Of a DNA stretch of 64,000 nt, positions 35,021-44,600 are shown piece after piece (the stretch's first letter is position 1; each line of letters starts with the position of its first letter). Made by a program: the position numbers and the translations under genes. The notes beneath the pieces were generated by a model. It was not told the DNA's origin. It worked only from the letters and a program-made list of their open reading frames with translations, and ran no database searches. The DNA is from Reyranella soli. GTDB lineage: Bacteria > Pseudomonadota > Alphaproteobacteria > Reyranellales > Reyranellaceae. The stretch lies in the NCBI RefSeq assembly GCF_007992495.1, contig NZ_BKAJ01000032.1, positions 1 to 64,000 of the forward strand. Direction: 5' to 3'.

Positions 35021-35962
35021 ATGGCCGCAGCGCGGATCAAAGGCGTTCTTTCGCCCGTCGTCACCCCCTTCAAGCGCGACCTGTCGCCCGACGTCGGCCG
35101 CTTCATTGCGCATTGCAAGTGGCTGCTGAGCCAGGATTGCGGGCTCGCGGTGTTCGGCACCAACTCGGAGGCCAACTCCATGTCGGCCAAGGAGCGCATG
35201 GGGCTCCTCGAGGCGATCGTCTCGGCAGGCGTGCCGACCGACCGCATGATGCCGGGCACCGGCGCTTGCTCGATCAACGAGGCGGCCGAGGTCAGCGCGC
35301 ATGCCACCAAGCTCGGCGTCGGCGGCGTGCTGATGCTGCCGCCGTTCTACTACAAGGGCGTGCCGGAAGAGGGGCTGTTCCGTTTCTTCTCGGAGGTCGT
35401 GCAGCGCGTCGGCGACGATCGCCTGCGTGTCTACCTCTACCACATCCCGCCGGTCTCGGCGGTGCCGATCACCCACAAGCTGGTCGAGCGGCTGATGAAG
35501 GCGTACCCCAAGCAGATCGCGGGCATGAAGGACAGCGCCGACGACTGGGCGCACACCAAGAGCATGATCGACGCCTTCGCCAAGGACGGCTTCGACGTCT
35601 TCTCGGGCAACGAGAAGCCGCTGATCGACAACATCAAGTCGGGCGGCGCGGGCTGCATCAGCGCCACCGCCAACATCAACCCGGGCAAGATCGCCGAGAC
35701 CTACAAGAAGTACGCCACGCCCGAGGGCGAGAAGCTGCAGGGCTGGATCAACGAGGTGCGCGGCGTCATGCAGGGCTACGTCATGATCCCGGCGTTGAAG
35801 TACTGCGTCGCCCACTACGGCGACGACGCCGCTTGGACGCCGGTGCGCCCGCCGCTGATCGAGACCGACGAGAAGGCCGGCAAGGACATGATCGCCAAGC
35901 TCGACAAGCTCGGCTTCACCATGCCGGGGCTCAAGCAGGCGATAGCGGTGGCGGCCGAGTAG
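35021..35962 (+). CDS. DHDPS/NAL family aldolase
   Basis: The 313-aa protein is a (beta/alpha)8 class I aldolase of the dihydrodipicolinate synthase/N-acetylneuraminate lyase family. Schiff-base Lys170 is in GMKDSADD, and Tyr140 is in YHIPP. The GTNSEANSMS loop replaces the usual GTTGE. It probably acts on a pyruvate-derived keto acid, not lysine synthesis, because the neighbours are FAH and amidase genes. ATG 35021 follows GGAG. Confidence 0.9.
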   Translation: MAAARIKGVLSPVVTPFKRDLSPDVGRFIAHCKWLLSQDCGLAVFGTNSEANSMSAKERMGLLEAIVSAGVPTDRMMPGTGACSINEAAEVSAHATKLGVGGVLMLPPFYYKGVPEEGLFRFFSEVVQRVGDDRLRVYLYHIPPVSAVPITHKLVERLMKAYPKQIAGMKDSADDWAHTKSMIDAFAKDGFDVFSGNEKPLIDNIKSGGAGCISATANINPGKIAETYKKYATPEGEKLQGWINEVRGVMQGYVMIPALKYCVAHYGDDAAWTPVRPPLIETDEKAGKDMIAKLDKLGFTMPGLKQAIAVAAE

Positions 35963-35969
35963 GCCCGCC

Positions 35970-37522
35970 TCAATCGTCGGTCCGGCCGGTCAGCGTCGCC
36001 TTGTAGCCGAAGGCTGCCTCGAACTTCACGTCGACGGTCTTGTCGTCGAATTCGAGCGAGACTCGCGCAGCATCGTCGCTGCCGTGGGTCTGGGTTTCGA
36101 GGACGAGTGTCTTGCCGTCTGGCAGCCACCGGGCGCGTGCGGCGCTCAGCCCGTAGCGCTGGCGTCCACCTATGCGATAGTACCCGTCGAATCCAATCGG
36201 CCCGCCGAAGCGCGCCGCCGGCGTCGCCGGGCCACCTTCGGATTCGTATTCGAAGGACGGCTCGGCGCCATCGAGCTTGAGTTTGAGCCACTTGATCCGC
36301 AGTTCGTTGGCAGCGAACCGCCAAGTCTTGCCGGAGATCGTCTTCGCCATGACCGGCTGTTCGCCTACCGGCCCTGGCCACTCGATGGCTGCGTCCTTGA
36401 CCTTCTGGGCAAGCGCGGCCGTTGCCGCGGGATCGACTCGCACCGGCGCGTCCGCAGTCACGGCGCCGGCAAGTTGGTCGACCAGTGCCGTAAGGCCGTA
36501 GCGCGGTCTGCCCGGCAGGCCACTCTGAGGCGAGAACCGGGCCGAGCCGGTGGTCACCGCCACGATGTCGAGCTTGGGCATGACGACAATGAGCTGCCGG
36601 TCATAACCGACGGCCATGTAGGCGTCGCGGCCCGGTATCACCCAGAACTGGCTGCCGTAGCGCAGATCCTTCGTCCAGGACTCGCGCATGTCGATGTCCG
36701 CCTTGCGCACGGCCTCGATCCACGACGCCGGCAGGATCTGCTTGCCTTCCCATACGCCGCCGCGCAGGTAGAGATAGCCGATCTTCGCCATGTCGCGCGG
36801 ATGCATGTAGAGGCCGGCGCCGCCGCCCGAGACCCCTTGCGGGTCGGCGCGCCACATCACGTCTTCGATGCCGAGGGGGCCGAACAGCGTCTCGCGCGCA
36901 TAGTCGAGCGCGCTCTTGCCCGTGACCCTGGTCAGGATGGCCGACAACAGTGGCTGTTGCCGCTGTCGTAATAGAAGACCGTGCCCGGGGCCGTCGACAT
37001 CGGTTGATCCAGGATGAACTGCTGCCAGTCGGAGCTGCGCTCCATGGCGATGAAGGACCTGAAGCCGTCGAGGCCCTCCGACCATTCGAGGCCGGATGTC
37101 ATGTCGAGCAGGTGGCGGATCGTGATTGCCTTCTTGCGCTCATCGAGATTGGCGATGGTGCGATCGGCGAAGAATTCCAGGACCCTGCGGTCCGTGCTGT
37201 CGAGCTTGCCGTCCCTGATCGCCATGGCGACCAAGGTGCTGATGACAGCCTTGGTGGACGAGTTGATGCGATGCTTCAAGCCGGCGCGGAACGGCGCATA
37301 GGTGGCGTCGAGCACGATCCGGCCATGACGCGTCACCAACAGGCTGTCCATGTTGTTGGAGCCGCCGAATTCGACCAGGCGAGCGAGGCGGTCGGAGCTC
37401 ATGCCCTGCTCCTCAGGGGAGGAGGTCGCCCATTCCTTGGTGGGCCACGGCTGCGGCTTTTCCTGTGCTGTCGCGGGTAGCGCGAGAATGAACGCAAGAA
37501 GCACGGTCAAAAGTCGAGGCAT
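35970..37522 (-). pseudogene. Serine hydrolase (beta-lactamase fold) split by a frameshift
   Basis: Two overlapping minus-strand frames together encode one exported hydrolase of about 517 aa. The 5' part starts at ATG 37522 with GGAGG upstream, has signal peptide LLTVLLAFILALPATA|Q, the SSTK box and the YYDSGNSH Tyr motif, then stops. The 3' part continues LLSAILTRVTGK in another frame. At about 36948-36952 the sequence reads CACTGTTG where CACCTGTTG would restore the frame, so one C appears missing. It may be a recent pseudogene or an assembly error. Its C-terminal region resembles lipocalin-type tails of some hydrolases, but I cannot confirm this. Confidence 0.75.
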
Positions 37523-37591
37523 CACTGCAACCTCCGTCCGACAACAGACTAAAGCATGGCGGTGCTTTGATTTCACGCACGTCATGACCAA

Positions 37592-38257
37592 ATGGATGGC
37601 ATGTCCAAGCCCACGCTGGCATTCGCTTCAGCAGCAATGATTCTCGTCTATCTCGGCCTCGCCATTGCGGGCTGGGGCGGGATTGATGCGTTCTTTGCCA
37701 ATCCGGCGCGCACCGCGCTTGTCGTCGTAACCGTCGCGATGACTGGTGCCGCCTTGTTCAGCTCCGCTAACCTCAGTGTCGGTGAACGTGAGGATCGTTC
37801 CAACCGCTGGGTCATCGCTGCATTGGGCGTGATCGGCCTCCTCTCGGCCTGGCTGCCGGCCTACACCGAGCGCAAGGAGTTCTGGACGACCGACGGCGAC
37901 ACCGTCCGCTGGATCGGCGTCATCCTCTATGCAAGCGGCGGTGCCTTGCGATTGTGGCCCGTCTTCGTGCTCGGGCGCCGCTTCAGCGGACTGGTCGCGA
38001 TCCAGCCGGGCCACACGCTGGTGACGGACGGCATCTATCGCGGCATCCGCAATCCGAGTTATCTCGGAATGCTCGTGCTGTCGCTGGGCTGGGCGCTGGC
38101 GTTCCGCTCGCTCGCGGGCGTGCTGCTCGTCGTGCTCATGATCCCGCCGCTGGTGGCGCGCATCCGCTCGGAGGAGGCGTTGCTGCGTTCGCAGTTCGGC
38201 GGCCAGTACGACGACTACTGCGCGCGAACCTGGCGCCTCGTGCCGGGCATTTACTGA
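37592..38257 (+). CDS. Isoprenylcysteine carboxyl methyltransferase-family membrane protein
   Basis: The 221-aa protein has about five hydrophobic segments and the ICMT/PEMT-like signature GHTLVTDGIYRGIRNPSYLGMLV. It ends with the EEALLRSQFGGQYDDYCARTWRLVPG pattern. Such bacterial proteins methylate lipids or thiols; the actual substrate is unknown. Two starts, 37592 and 37601, are possible. It converges with the murA gene, whose 3' end overlaps it by 7 nt. Confidence 0.82.
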   Translation: MDGMSKPTLAFASAAMILVYLGLAIAGWGGIDAFFANPARTALVVVTVAMTGAALFSSANLSVGEREDRSNRWVIAALGVIGLLSAWLPAYTERKEFWTTDGDTVRWIGVILYASGGALRLWPVFVLGRRFSGLVAIQPGHTLVTDGIYRGIRNPSYLGMLVLSLGWALAFRSLAGVLLVVLMIPPLVARIRSEEALLRSQFGGQYDDYCARTWRLVPGIY

Positions 38258-39564
38258 CGCGAGGCGTCGGCGCCGCACAGGGCGAGCTTCGCCGCCATGC
38301 CGTCGTAGCCGCGATCCAGATGGTCGAGGCCGTGCAACGTGGTTTGCCCTGCCGAGCCAAGCGCGGCGAGCACCAGCGCCGCCGCGGCCCGTACGTCGGT
38401 GCAGGTGACGGAGGCGCCGCGCAGGCGCTCGACGCCGCGGACCCGCGCCGTGCGGCCACGGACGACGATGTCGGCGCCCATCTTGCGCAGCTCGTCGACG
38501 TGGCGAAAGCGCTGCTCGAAGATCGTCTCGGTGATGGCGCTGGCGCCTGTTGCCATGGTGAGCAATGCCATCGCGGGCGCCTGCAGATCGGTGGCGAAGC
38601 CGGGATAGGGCTGAGTGGTGACGTCGATGCCCCGAAGGCCCGTCGCGGCGCGGCGGGCGATGACGCCTTCTTCCGTTTTCTGCAGCGCGACGCCGGCAGC
38701 CTCGAAAGAGGATGCCGCCGTGCCGAGCAGCCCAATGCGCCCGTTCGGTAGCGACAGTTCGCCGTCGGTCAGCGCCGCGGCACAGGCGAGGGTGCCGAAC
38801 TCGATACGGTCGGGCAGGACGGCGTGCACGGCGCCGCCCAGCAGTGCGCCGCCCTCGACCGTCAGGACGTGCGTGCCAAGGCCCGCGATCCTGGCGCCCA
38901 TCGCGATCAGGCAGGCGGCGAGGTCGGCGATCTCCGGTTCACGGGCGGCATTGCGGATGGTCGTCGTGCCCGCAGCTGCAACAGCCGCCAGCAGAAGGTT
39001 CTCGGTGGCGCCGACCGACGGCTGGGGCAGCAGGATATCGGCGCCGCGGAGGCCGTTGCGTGCGGTCGCACGGATCGTGCCATCGGCGAGCTCGATGGAA
39101 GCTCCCATGGCGCGCAGGCCCGCGACATGGAAGTCGATGCCGCGCAAGCCGATGGCGTCGCCGCCCGGCATGGGCAGCGCCGCCTCGCCGCAGCGGGCGA
39201 GCAACGCACCGAGCAGCAGCACCGAAGCGCGCATGCGTGTGACCAGCTCGGGATCGATCTGCTGCGGCTGCACGCGATCGGCGGCGATCGTCACGGCGAG
39301 GCCAGACACGCTTGTTGACCAATGCATGTCGCAGCCCAGGCGCTGCAGCAGCGCGGCCAGCACGGCGACATCGAGATTGGCGGGCACGTTTCTCAGGGTC
39401 ACGAGATGCGGCGTCAGCAGTGCCGACACCATCAGCGGCAGCACGGCATTCTTGGCGCCGCTGATCGGATAGCTGCCGGTGAGCGGTCGGCCACCGCGGA
39501 TGAGCAGCCTTTTGCCGGTGTTGCGCCGCCACCAGGGTGCGGCCGTCGAGAGGGAAGCATTCAT
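38251..39564 (-). CDS. murA: UDP-N-acetylglucosamine 1-carboxyvinyltransferase (MurA) with Asp in place of catalytic Cys
   Basis: The 437-aa protein matches MurA throughout, transferring enolpyruvate from PEP to UDP-GlcNAc in peptidoglycan synthesis. SGAKNAVLP carries the Lys-Asn pair, and YPGFATDLQA carries the essential Asp. The loop reads PGGDAIGLRGIDFH, where E. coli has the Cys115 loop PGGCTIGARPVDLH, so Asp136 replaces the Cys and Gly replaces the loop Pro. C115D enzymes are active but insensitive to fosfomycin in E. coli mutants and in mycobacteria. Whether this is the sole MurA or a second copy cannot be judged here. Confidence 0.88.
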   Translation of the reverse strand: MNASLSTAAPWWRRNTGKRLLIRGGRPLTGSYPISGAKNAVLPLMVSALLTPHLVTLRNVPANLDVAVLAALLQRLGCDMHWSTSVSGLAVTIAADRVQPQQIDPELVTRMRASVLLLGALLARCGEAALPMPGGDAIGLRGIDFHVAGLRAMGASIELADGTIRATARNGLRGADILLPQPSVGATENLLLAAVAAAGTTTIRNAAREPEIADLAACLIAMGARIAGLGTHVLTVEGGALLGGAVHAVLPDRIEFGTLACAAALTDGELSLPNGRIGLLGTAASSFEAAGVALQKTEEGVIARRAATGLRGIDVTTQPYPGFATDLQAPAMALLTMATGASAITETIFEQRFRHVDELRKMGADIVVRGRTARVRGVERLRGASVTCTDVRAAAALVLAALGSAGQTTLHGLDHLDRGYDGMAAKLALCGADASRQ

Positions 39565-39589
39565 GGACGAGACGATACTGGAGGGCGCG

Positions 39590-39619
39590 TTGACAGCGCC
39601 ACCGTCGCGGGCTTATACA
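39590..39619 (+). promoter_or_regulatory. Sigma70-type promoter of the attenuator
   Basis: A consensus ttgaca (39590-39595) is followed 18 bp later by tataca (39614-39619). The likely transcription start, 6-8 nt after the -10, falls on or next to ATG 39626, so the transcript would be leaderless. It also lies in the divergent gap from murA. Confidence 0.65.
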
Positions 39620-39625
39620 ATAACC

Positions 39626-39676
39626 ATGACCACGAACCTGCTCCAGAAGGGTTGGTACTTTACGCTGCTGAAATAG
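39626..39676 (+). CDS. Attenuator leader peptide MTTNLLQKGWYFTLLK
   Basis: This 16-codon frame encodes consecutive Trp-Tyr-Phe (codons 10-12) and ends just before the alternative hairpins. It has no Shine-Dalgarno sequence and is probably translated from a leaderless transcript. Charged-tRNA levels for the aromatic amino acids would set ribosome position. The peptide itself probably has no function beyond that; the case is structural and untested. Confidence 0.6.
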   Translation: MTTNLLQKGWYFTLLK

Positions 39677-39733
39677 GCGGCGCGAAGGGTTGTGACCTGA
39701 CAAAGCCGCCGCTTCCCGGCGGCTTCTGTGTTT
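39676..39733 (+). ncRNA. Transcription attenuator (antiterminator/terminator pair)
   Basis: GGCGGC at 39676-39681 can pair with GCCGCC at 39705-39710, which is also the 5' arm of the terminator (AAGCCGCC 39703-39710, loop gcttccc, GGCGGCTT 39718-39725, then ctgtgttt). A ribosome stalled at the W-Y-F codons would leave the first arm free and favour read-through, while one at the stop codon would cover it and favour termination. This is the classical trp-type logic. Confidence 0.6.
39703..39733 (+). terminator. Attenuator terminator
   Basis: An 8-bp perfect stem aagccgcc/ggcggctt with a 7-nt loop is followed by ctgtgttt, a moderately U-rich tract. It lies 48 bp before the first acetyltransferase gene. 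Confidence 0.65.
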
Positions 39734-39780
39734 CTGGAAAGGGCCTCCGGGCCGCGGCGGGACCGCAAACGGAGGACGAG

Positions 39781-40233
39781 ATGTCGATCATTGAAGCTGA
39801 GCATAGAACGGCGTTGCCGCCGTCGATACGCGTGCGCCTGGCGGGTCCGCGTGACTGCGAGGCGCTTGTCGCATTGCTCGACGAGCCTGCCCATGCGCGC
39901 GAACAGGTGCTGACGTGGCTCGAGACGCCGGGCACGACGCTCCTGGTGGCGCAGAGCGAGATCGGTGTGCTGGGCGTCGCCGTGCTGCTGACGCGCATCA
40001 TGCCCAAGCCGGGCGGCGGCATGCACAAGGTCGTCGAAGTCGACAACCTTGTGGTTCATCCGGACCAGCGTGGCCAGCGGATCGGACGGCGCCTGTTGGC
40101 GGCCGTTGTGGAATGGGCACGCCAACGCCGCGCCGCGCAGGTCGAGGCCGTCGTCGGCGAGGGGGATGCGAGACGCTTCTACGAAAGTTTCGGTTTTGCG
40201 GCGGCCGCCGATCGGCTGGTGCTGGCGGCGTGA
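39781..40233 (+). CDS. GNAT family N-acetyltransferase
   Basis: The 150-aa protein has GNAT motif A in VDNLVVHPDQRGQRIGRRLL (acetyl-CoA binding) and the C-terminal FYESFGF. It lies downstream of the W-Y-F attenuator, so the acceptor may be an aromatic amine or amino acid, by inference only. ATG 39781 follows ggaggacgag. It overlaps the next gene by GTGA. Confidence 0.9.
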   Translation: MSIIEAEHRTALPPSIRVRLAGPRDCEALVALLDEPAHAREQVLTWLETPGTTLLVAQSEIGVLGVAVLLTRIMPKPGGGMHKVVEVDNLVVHPDQRGQRIGRRLLAAVVEWARQRRAAQVEAVVGEGDARRFYESFGFAAAADRLVLAA

Positions 40234-40561
40234 GCTGCGGCCCGGTTCGCATCCGCCAAGCGACCATGGACGACTACGACGCCCTGGTCGCGCTGTTCGA
40301 CGAGCTGGACGAATTCCAACGGCTGGCGCGGCCGGACGTCTTTCGCCGCTTCGACGGGCCGGCGCGCACCCGCAGACAGATCGAGGAGTGGCTCACCGGC
40401 GTCGGCTCGACGGTGCTGGTCGCCGAGCTGGATAGGATTCGCGGGGGCAGGGGGCGAGCCATGTCGGCGTGGCCGTGCACGCCTTCAATCGAAATGCGCG
40501 CAGATTTTACGAACACCCCGGCTTTGCACCGTCGATCGATCGATTAACGCTCGCTCTGTGA
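40230..40561 (+). pseudogene. Degraded second GNAT acetyltransferase
   Basis: The first part (from GTG 40230, MDDYDALVALFDELDEFQ onward to VLVAELDRIRGG) looks like a GNAT N-terminal half. The expected end, AVHAFNRNARRFYEHPGF followed by a stop at 40559-40561, is present in another frame. The central motif A for acetyl-CoA is missing, so an internal deletion with frameshift has probably destroyed the gene. The initial frame runs on to a stop at 40545-40547 as a nonsense tail. Confidence 0.75.
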
Positions 40562-40833
40562 CTTTTCGCACAGATGAGTTCTGGAGCGCCGTTAGAGTTG
40601 CGACTACCGTATAGGTAGTCGCGGCTGCGTCCGGTCTTCAACCGTGGCGCGCCGTGCCGCTGGGGAGCGGGAATGCGGCGGTGGAGCAGAACTGCCGACG
40701 CGAGGCGTCGGCGTTGGCTGGGCAGGCGTCGGGTCGCCTTGCGGGCGGCGCGCACCATCATGACCACTGCAGTTTGGAGCATCCCCTCGTCCTTTGACGG
40801 TTTGATGACGCCAACAGCAGGTTAGGTCGAAGC
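40562..40833. other. Intergenic region without a supported gene
   Basis: This 272-bp gap separates the GNAT remnant from the peroxidase-P450 locus. It contains a perfect 8-bp hairpin gccgacgc-gag-gcgtcggc at 40694-40712, not followed by a U-tract, and an 18-residue-rich basic minus-strand frame with no recognisable motif. I see no convincing promoter. Confidence 0.5.
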
Positions 40834-41589
40834 ATGCCTCCTTCCACGCCACTCAACTGGGTGAAGTCCAAGACGGCTGGTCAGGTCTCGGAGATCGCCG
40901 TCCTGGCTCCGATCAAGCTCGGCCGTATTCCCGGCGAGCGCCGGACCTACGAAGAGCGCCTTCGGTTCTCGATCGACAATCTCACGGCCCGGGTTCAGCA
41001 GGGGATCCCGATCGAGCTCGACAGAATCCGCACCATTCACTTCGGCAGGATGATCATCCTCCGACCCGAGCAGTATCTGGTCTATTCCGACGTGCCGGGC
41101 GTGCAGTACGACCAAACCGCCAGGGGCAAGGTCCCGAAGCCGTTCGACGATTACGTCCCGCTTGACGCACCTGCCGCAACACCGCCGACGTTTCGCTCGT
41201 GGCTTCTGACGCTCGTCGAGTTCGACGGCGACATCCGCGTCTATTTCCGCGATATCGCCCAGTTCATCGCCGACGACTTCGATTCTCTGTTCCGCAATTG
41301 CGAGGACTACGGCACGACGCGGAACTTCGAAGCGTTCTGGTCCTGGATCAAGCGATATCAGATCGACACAAATCTCTTCTACTCGCGTTATGGCGACCTC
41401 ACGCTGGTGCGCATCAAGCAGCTCCAGGACTTCAAGCGTCGCTTCGACGAGTTCGTCGCCGAGGTCCGGCCGGCGAACGGATCGCCCGGGATACCCATGG
41501 ACGAGCTGTTCGACCAATTCCTGGCACGGACGCAGCAATACGCCGGCGATTTTCCGTCGCCTGGCGGCGTCTACAAATCGAAGAGCTGA
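40834..41589 (+). CDS. Conserved-looking protein of unknown function, partner of the peroxidase-P450 gene
   Basis: The 251-aa product is soluble, rich in aromatic and charged residues (FDDYVPLD, FRSWLLTLVEFDGDIRVYFRDIAQF), with no signal or transmembrane segment. I recognise no family with confidence. It ends 12 bp before the large fusion gene on the same strand and so is probably co-expressed; a role as an accessory or electron-transfer-independent partner is only inference. Its codon use matches its neighbours. Confidence 0.6.
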   Translation: MPPSTPLNWVKSKTAGQVSEIAVLAPIKLGRIPGERRTYEERLRFSIDNLTARVQQGIPIELDRIRTIHFGRMIILRPEQYLVYSDVPGVQYDQTARGKVPKPFDDYVPLDAPAATPPTFRSWLLTLVEFDGDIRVYFRDIAQFIADDFDSLFRNCEDYGTTRNFEAFWSWIKRYQIDTNLFYSRYGDLTLVRIKQLQDFKRRFDEFVAEVRPANGSPGIPMDELFDQFLARTQQYAGDFPSPGGVYKSKS

Positions 41590-41601
41590 ACGGGGACCGT
41601 G

Positions 41602-44600
41602 ATGGCATACGATGGTGAGGCAGACCGGCTGCCGCCGGTATCTTCGGGACTTGCAACCTCCGTGCAGGCCCATCTCGGCCGGGCGTCACGCTTCGTCGAC
41701 GGCACGACGCGCAACTGGTCGCTGTTCTTCTTCTTCCGGATCCTGTCAACGGCCCGTCTGACGGCGAACCTGAAGCAGATTGCGCTGGCGCTCGATGCCG
41801 AGGCCGCGGCCGGCGTCGCGCCGGCCAAGCTGGACGACCCGCAGGCGCCGGCTCAGCTCTTTCTGGATTGGCTGAAAATCCTCGTCGAGGCCAAGTCGGA
41901 CGACTTCTGGAAGACCTTCAGGACGGAGTGCGAGAAGGCGGGTATCCAGATGCCGGCGCAAGCCGGCCCCGACCAGCAAGCGTACGAGTTCCTCTTCCAG
42001 GCGATCGAGGACTTTTCGAAAGGCGCATTCACTCGACTGCCGGCAGGCTTCACCGCGCCGATCAAGGCAGACGTTGCACGGGCGGCGTATGTCACGCTGT
42101 CGAACCCGAGCAACTTTAATGCCTTCGTGGCGAAGTTCGGCAACACCGCCGCTGCCGCCGGCCGCACGGCGTTGTCGGGCGGGCTCCTGGGGACGTTCGC
42201 CTACGAGCTGTTCCGACAATTCGCGCCGGCACAGGCTGGGCCGAAGGACGGCGTCGTCCGGCCCGCCGTGCTACGCAGCGAGGCCGTGGAAACCGGGCTG
42301 GCGCGCGACCGTGAGCAGGTCGAGAAGCAATGGGATCCGGTTCCGATCAATTTCGCCTTCACCTTCCCGGGTCTGAAGGCGCTGCAATTGAGCGAGCCGA
42401 CGCTCGCTTCATTTCCCGAAGCCTTCAGGCAGGGCATGGCGGCGCGCGCCGATCGGCTTGGCGACATCGGCCCGAGCGCGCCGGAGAATTGGGAGGGAGT
42501 CCTCGGGCTCGACTGTGTGCACGGCTACTTCACCGGCGGCTATCTCGTCGATGGCGACGACCAGCCGATCTCGGAGGATTCCCGTCGACGGCTGCGCGAC
42601 GATGTAAGCGCCTTCAACGACGGTACCGGCACCAACGGGTGGGGCGAGACGCTGCGCACCATCATGACGCTGTTGTGCCTGCCGCTGGGTATCGAGATCC
42701 TCCATGTCGAGCTCGGCGAAGATCCCTATCATGTCGACAGGAACGGACGGGTCGTCCGCCCACCGTATCGCATGGAACATTTCGGTTTTCGCGACGGCAT
42801 TAGCCAGCCGTTCGTCGACATGAACCTCGGCGATCCGCTCCCGGGTGGTGGCACGCCAAGTCGCAACCGAACCTGGACGCCGGTTGCTCATGGCGAGATC
42901 TACCTCAGTGAGCGGGACGAGGACGGCAACGAGCATCATCTGCCCATTCACAAGCTGCTGCGGGAAGGCAGTACGTTCCTGGTCTTCCGCAAGCTCGAGC
43001 AGGACGTCGCGGCGTTTCGTGCCTATCTGGCGAGCCAACGCCCCAACGACCATGCCGCCCAGGACAAGCTCGCCGCGCAGTTCGTCGGACGCTGGCCGAA
43101 CGGCACGCCGCTGACCGTGGCGCCCGATGCACCACGGGATCTGGGAAGCGATCCGGACGGGCTTCTCAACGATTTCCGCTATGCCGCGGATGATCCGCAA
43201 GGACGGCGTTGCCCTCTCGGGTCGCATACCCGCCGGACCAATCCGCGCGATATCGGCGGTACCAACGACGTGCGTCGCCATCGCCTCCTGCGCCGCGGCA
43301 TGGCCTATGGCGGTTCGTTGCTGCCGATGGATTCGCCGGACGATGGTCGCAAGCGGGGCCTGTTGTTCATTGCCGCGAACTCGCGCCTGGACCTGCAGTT
43401 CGAGGTGATCCAGGGCGACTGGATCAACAAGGGTGAGATCCTGGGCCAGGCCGGCCTCAATCGCTGTCCTTTGACCGGCGCCAATCTCGGCAGGCCGACC
43501 GATTCCTTCCTCGAAAGCGGCGCCGTGTCGCCGGTGACGGGCCTGCCGCCTTTCGTGATCACGCGCGGCGGCGACTATTTCTTCGCCCCTGGCGTCAAGG
43601 CCATGCGCGAGCTCGCGAATGGCGAGAAATTCGCCGTCGACGCGGCGGACTTGCCCTACGAGGGCTACAGCATGGGCGACGCCATGGCTCCCGCGCTTCT
43701 CGACGAGAGGCGGATCAAGGGCTATGCCGGCCAGATCTTCGCAGGAGCAAAAGACGTCGTGCGTGTCGGGATGCCGTCAGCGGCTGCCGGTGATCCCGGG
43801 GCTGCGCCGGTCGCGTTCGTGGCCCGCGTTGCCCACGTCAAGCAGGCGCTCAGCATGCGGACTGATGCGGCCGGCCAGATGATCACCTCGGTTGCTCATT
43901 ACCAGGAGGCCACCCGGACCATCAGCACCGGCCAGGACATGATCGTCAGCACGCAGCCGGACGCTGTCACAGGCGCGAAGCGTGCGCTCATGATCAAGAT
44001 CCTGGAAGCAGGCTGGGCGGCGCTGTCGACTCCCCAGGAGTCCGTCTATGTGCGCCTGGCGCGGCTGACCAAGCGGAACATCGAAGCGACGCTGCGGCGA
44101 ACAGCGTCCCACCGGACCATCGACATCGTCTATGACCTGGGATCCGTCACGACCTACAACGTGATCAGCGAGTTGTTCGGCACACCCGGTCCGGACTGGT
44201 TGACCGAGATGGCGATCGCCTTGCGCTTCTCTCGCCAGCATCTGACCCAGATCGATCCGGAATGGCTTGCCGCCATCAAAGGCGGCAAGCCCGAAGACGT
44301 CGGCTTGGCGACCTGGCAGGTCTGGTCGATCCTGATGTTCGTCGACATCGTCGGCAACTACCTGCAGCAGGAGGAGCTGAAGGCGCTCGGTGTGCAGGCA
44401 GGCCGGGAGTTCCTGACGCATATCGACACGCTGATCGTAAAGGCCAGGGTGCAGCGACTGCCGCCGCAGGCCAACCTGCTGGCGGCGTTCGTATCTCTGG
44501 AGGCGACGTTCGCGAACCCGACCCAACCAAATGCCCTGTCGGTCGAGGCCTACTATGGCCTGGTCCGCATGCTGCTGCTGGAAGTCGCAAGCTCGGCGGT

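Noticed and set aside
38255-40713. Identical 17-bp gacgcgaggcgtcggcg at 38256-38272 and 40697-40713
   Set aside because: The sequence is a short self-complementary hairpin, and one copy is partly coding at the murA end; chance or common hairpin composition explains it.
40507-40782. Minus-strand 91-aa frame in the gap before the peroxidase-P450 locus
   Set aside because: Composition is basic and low in structure, no motif or ribosome site is visible, and it overlaps the GNAT remnant.
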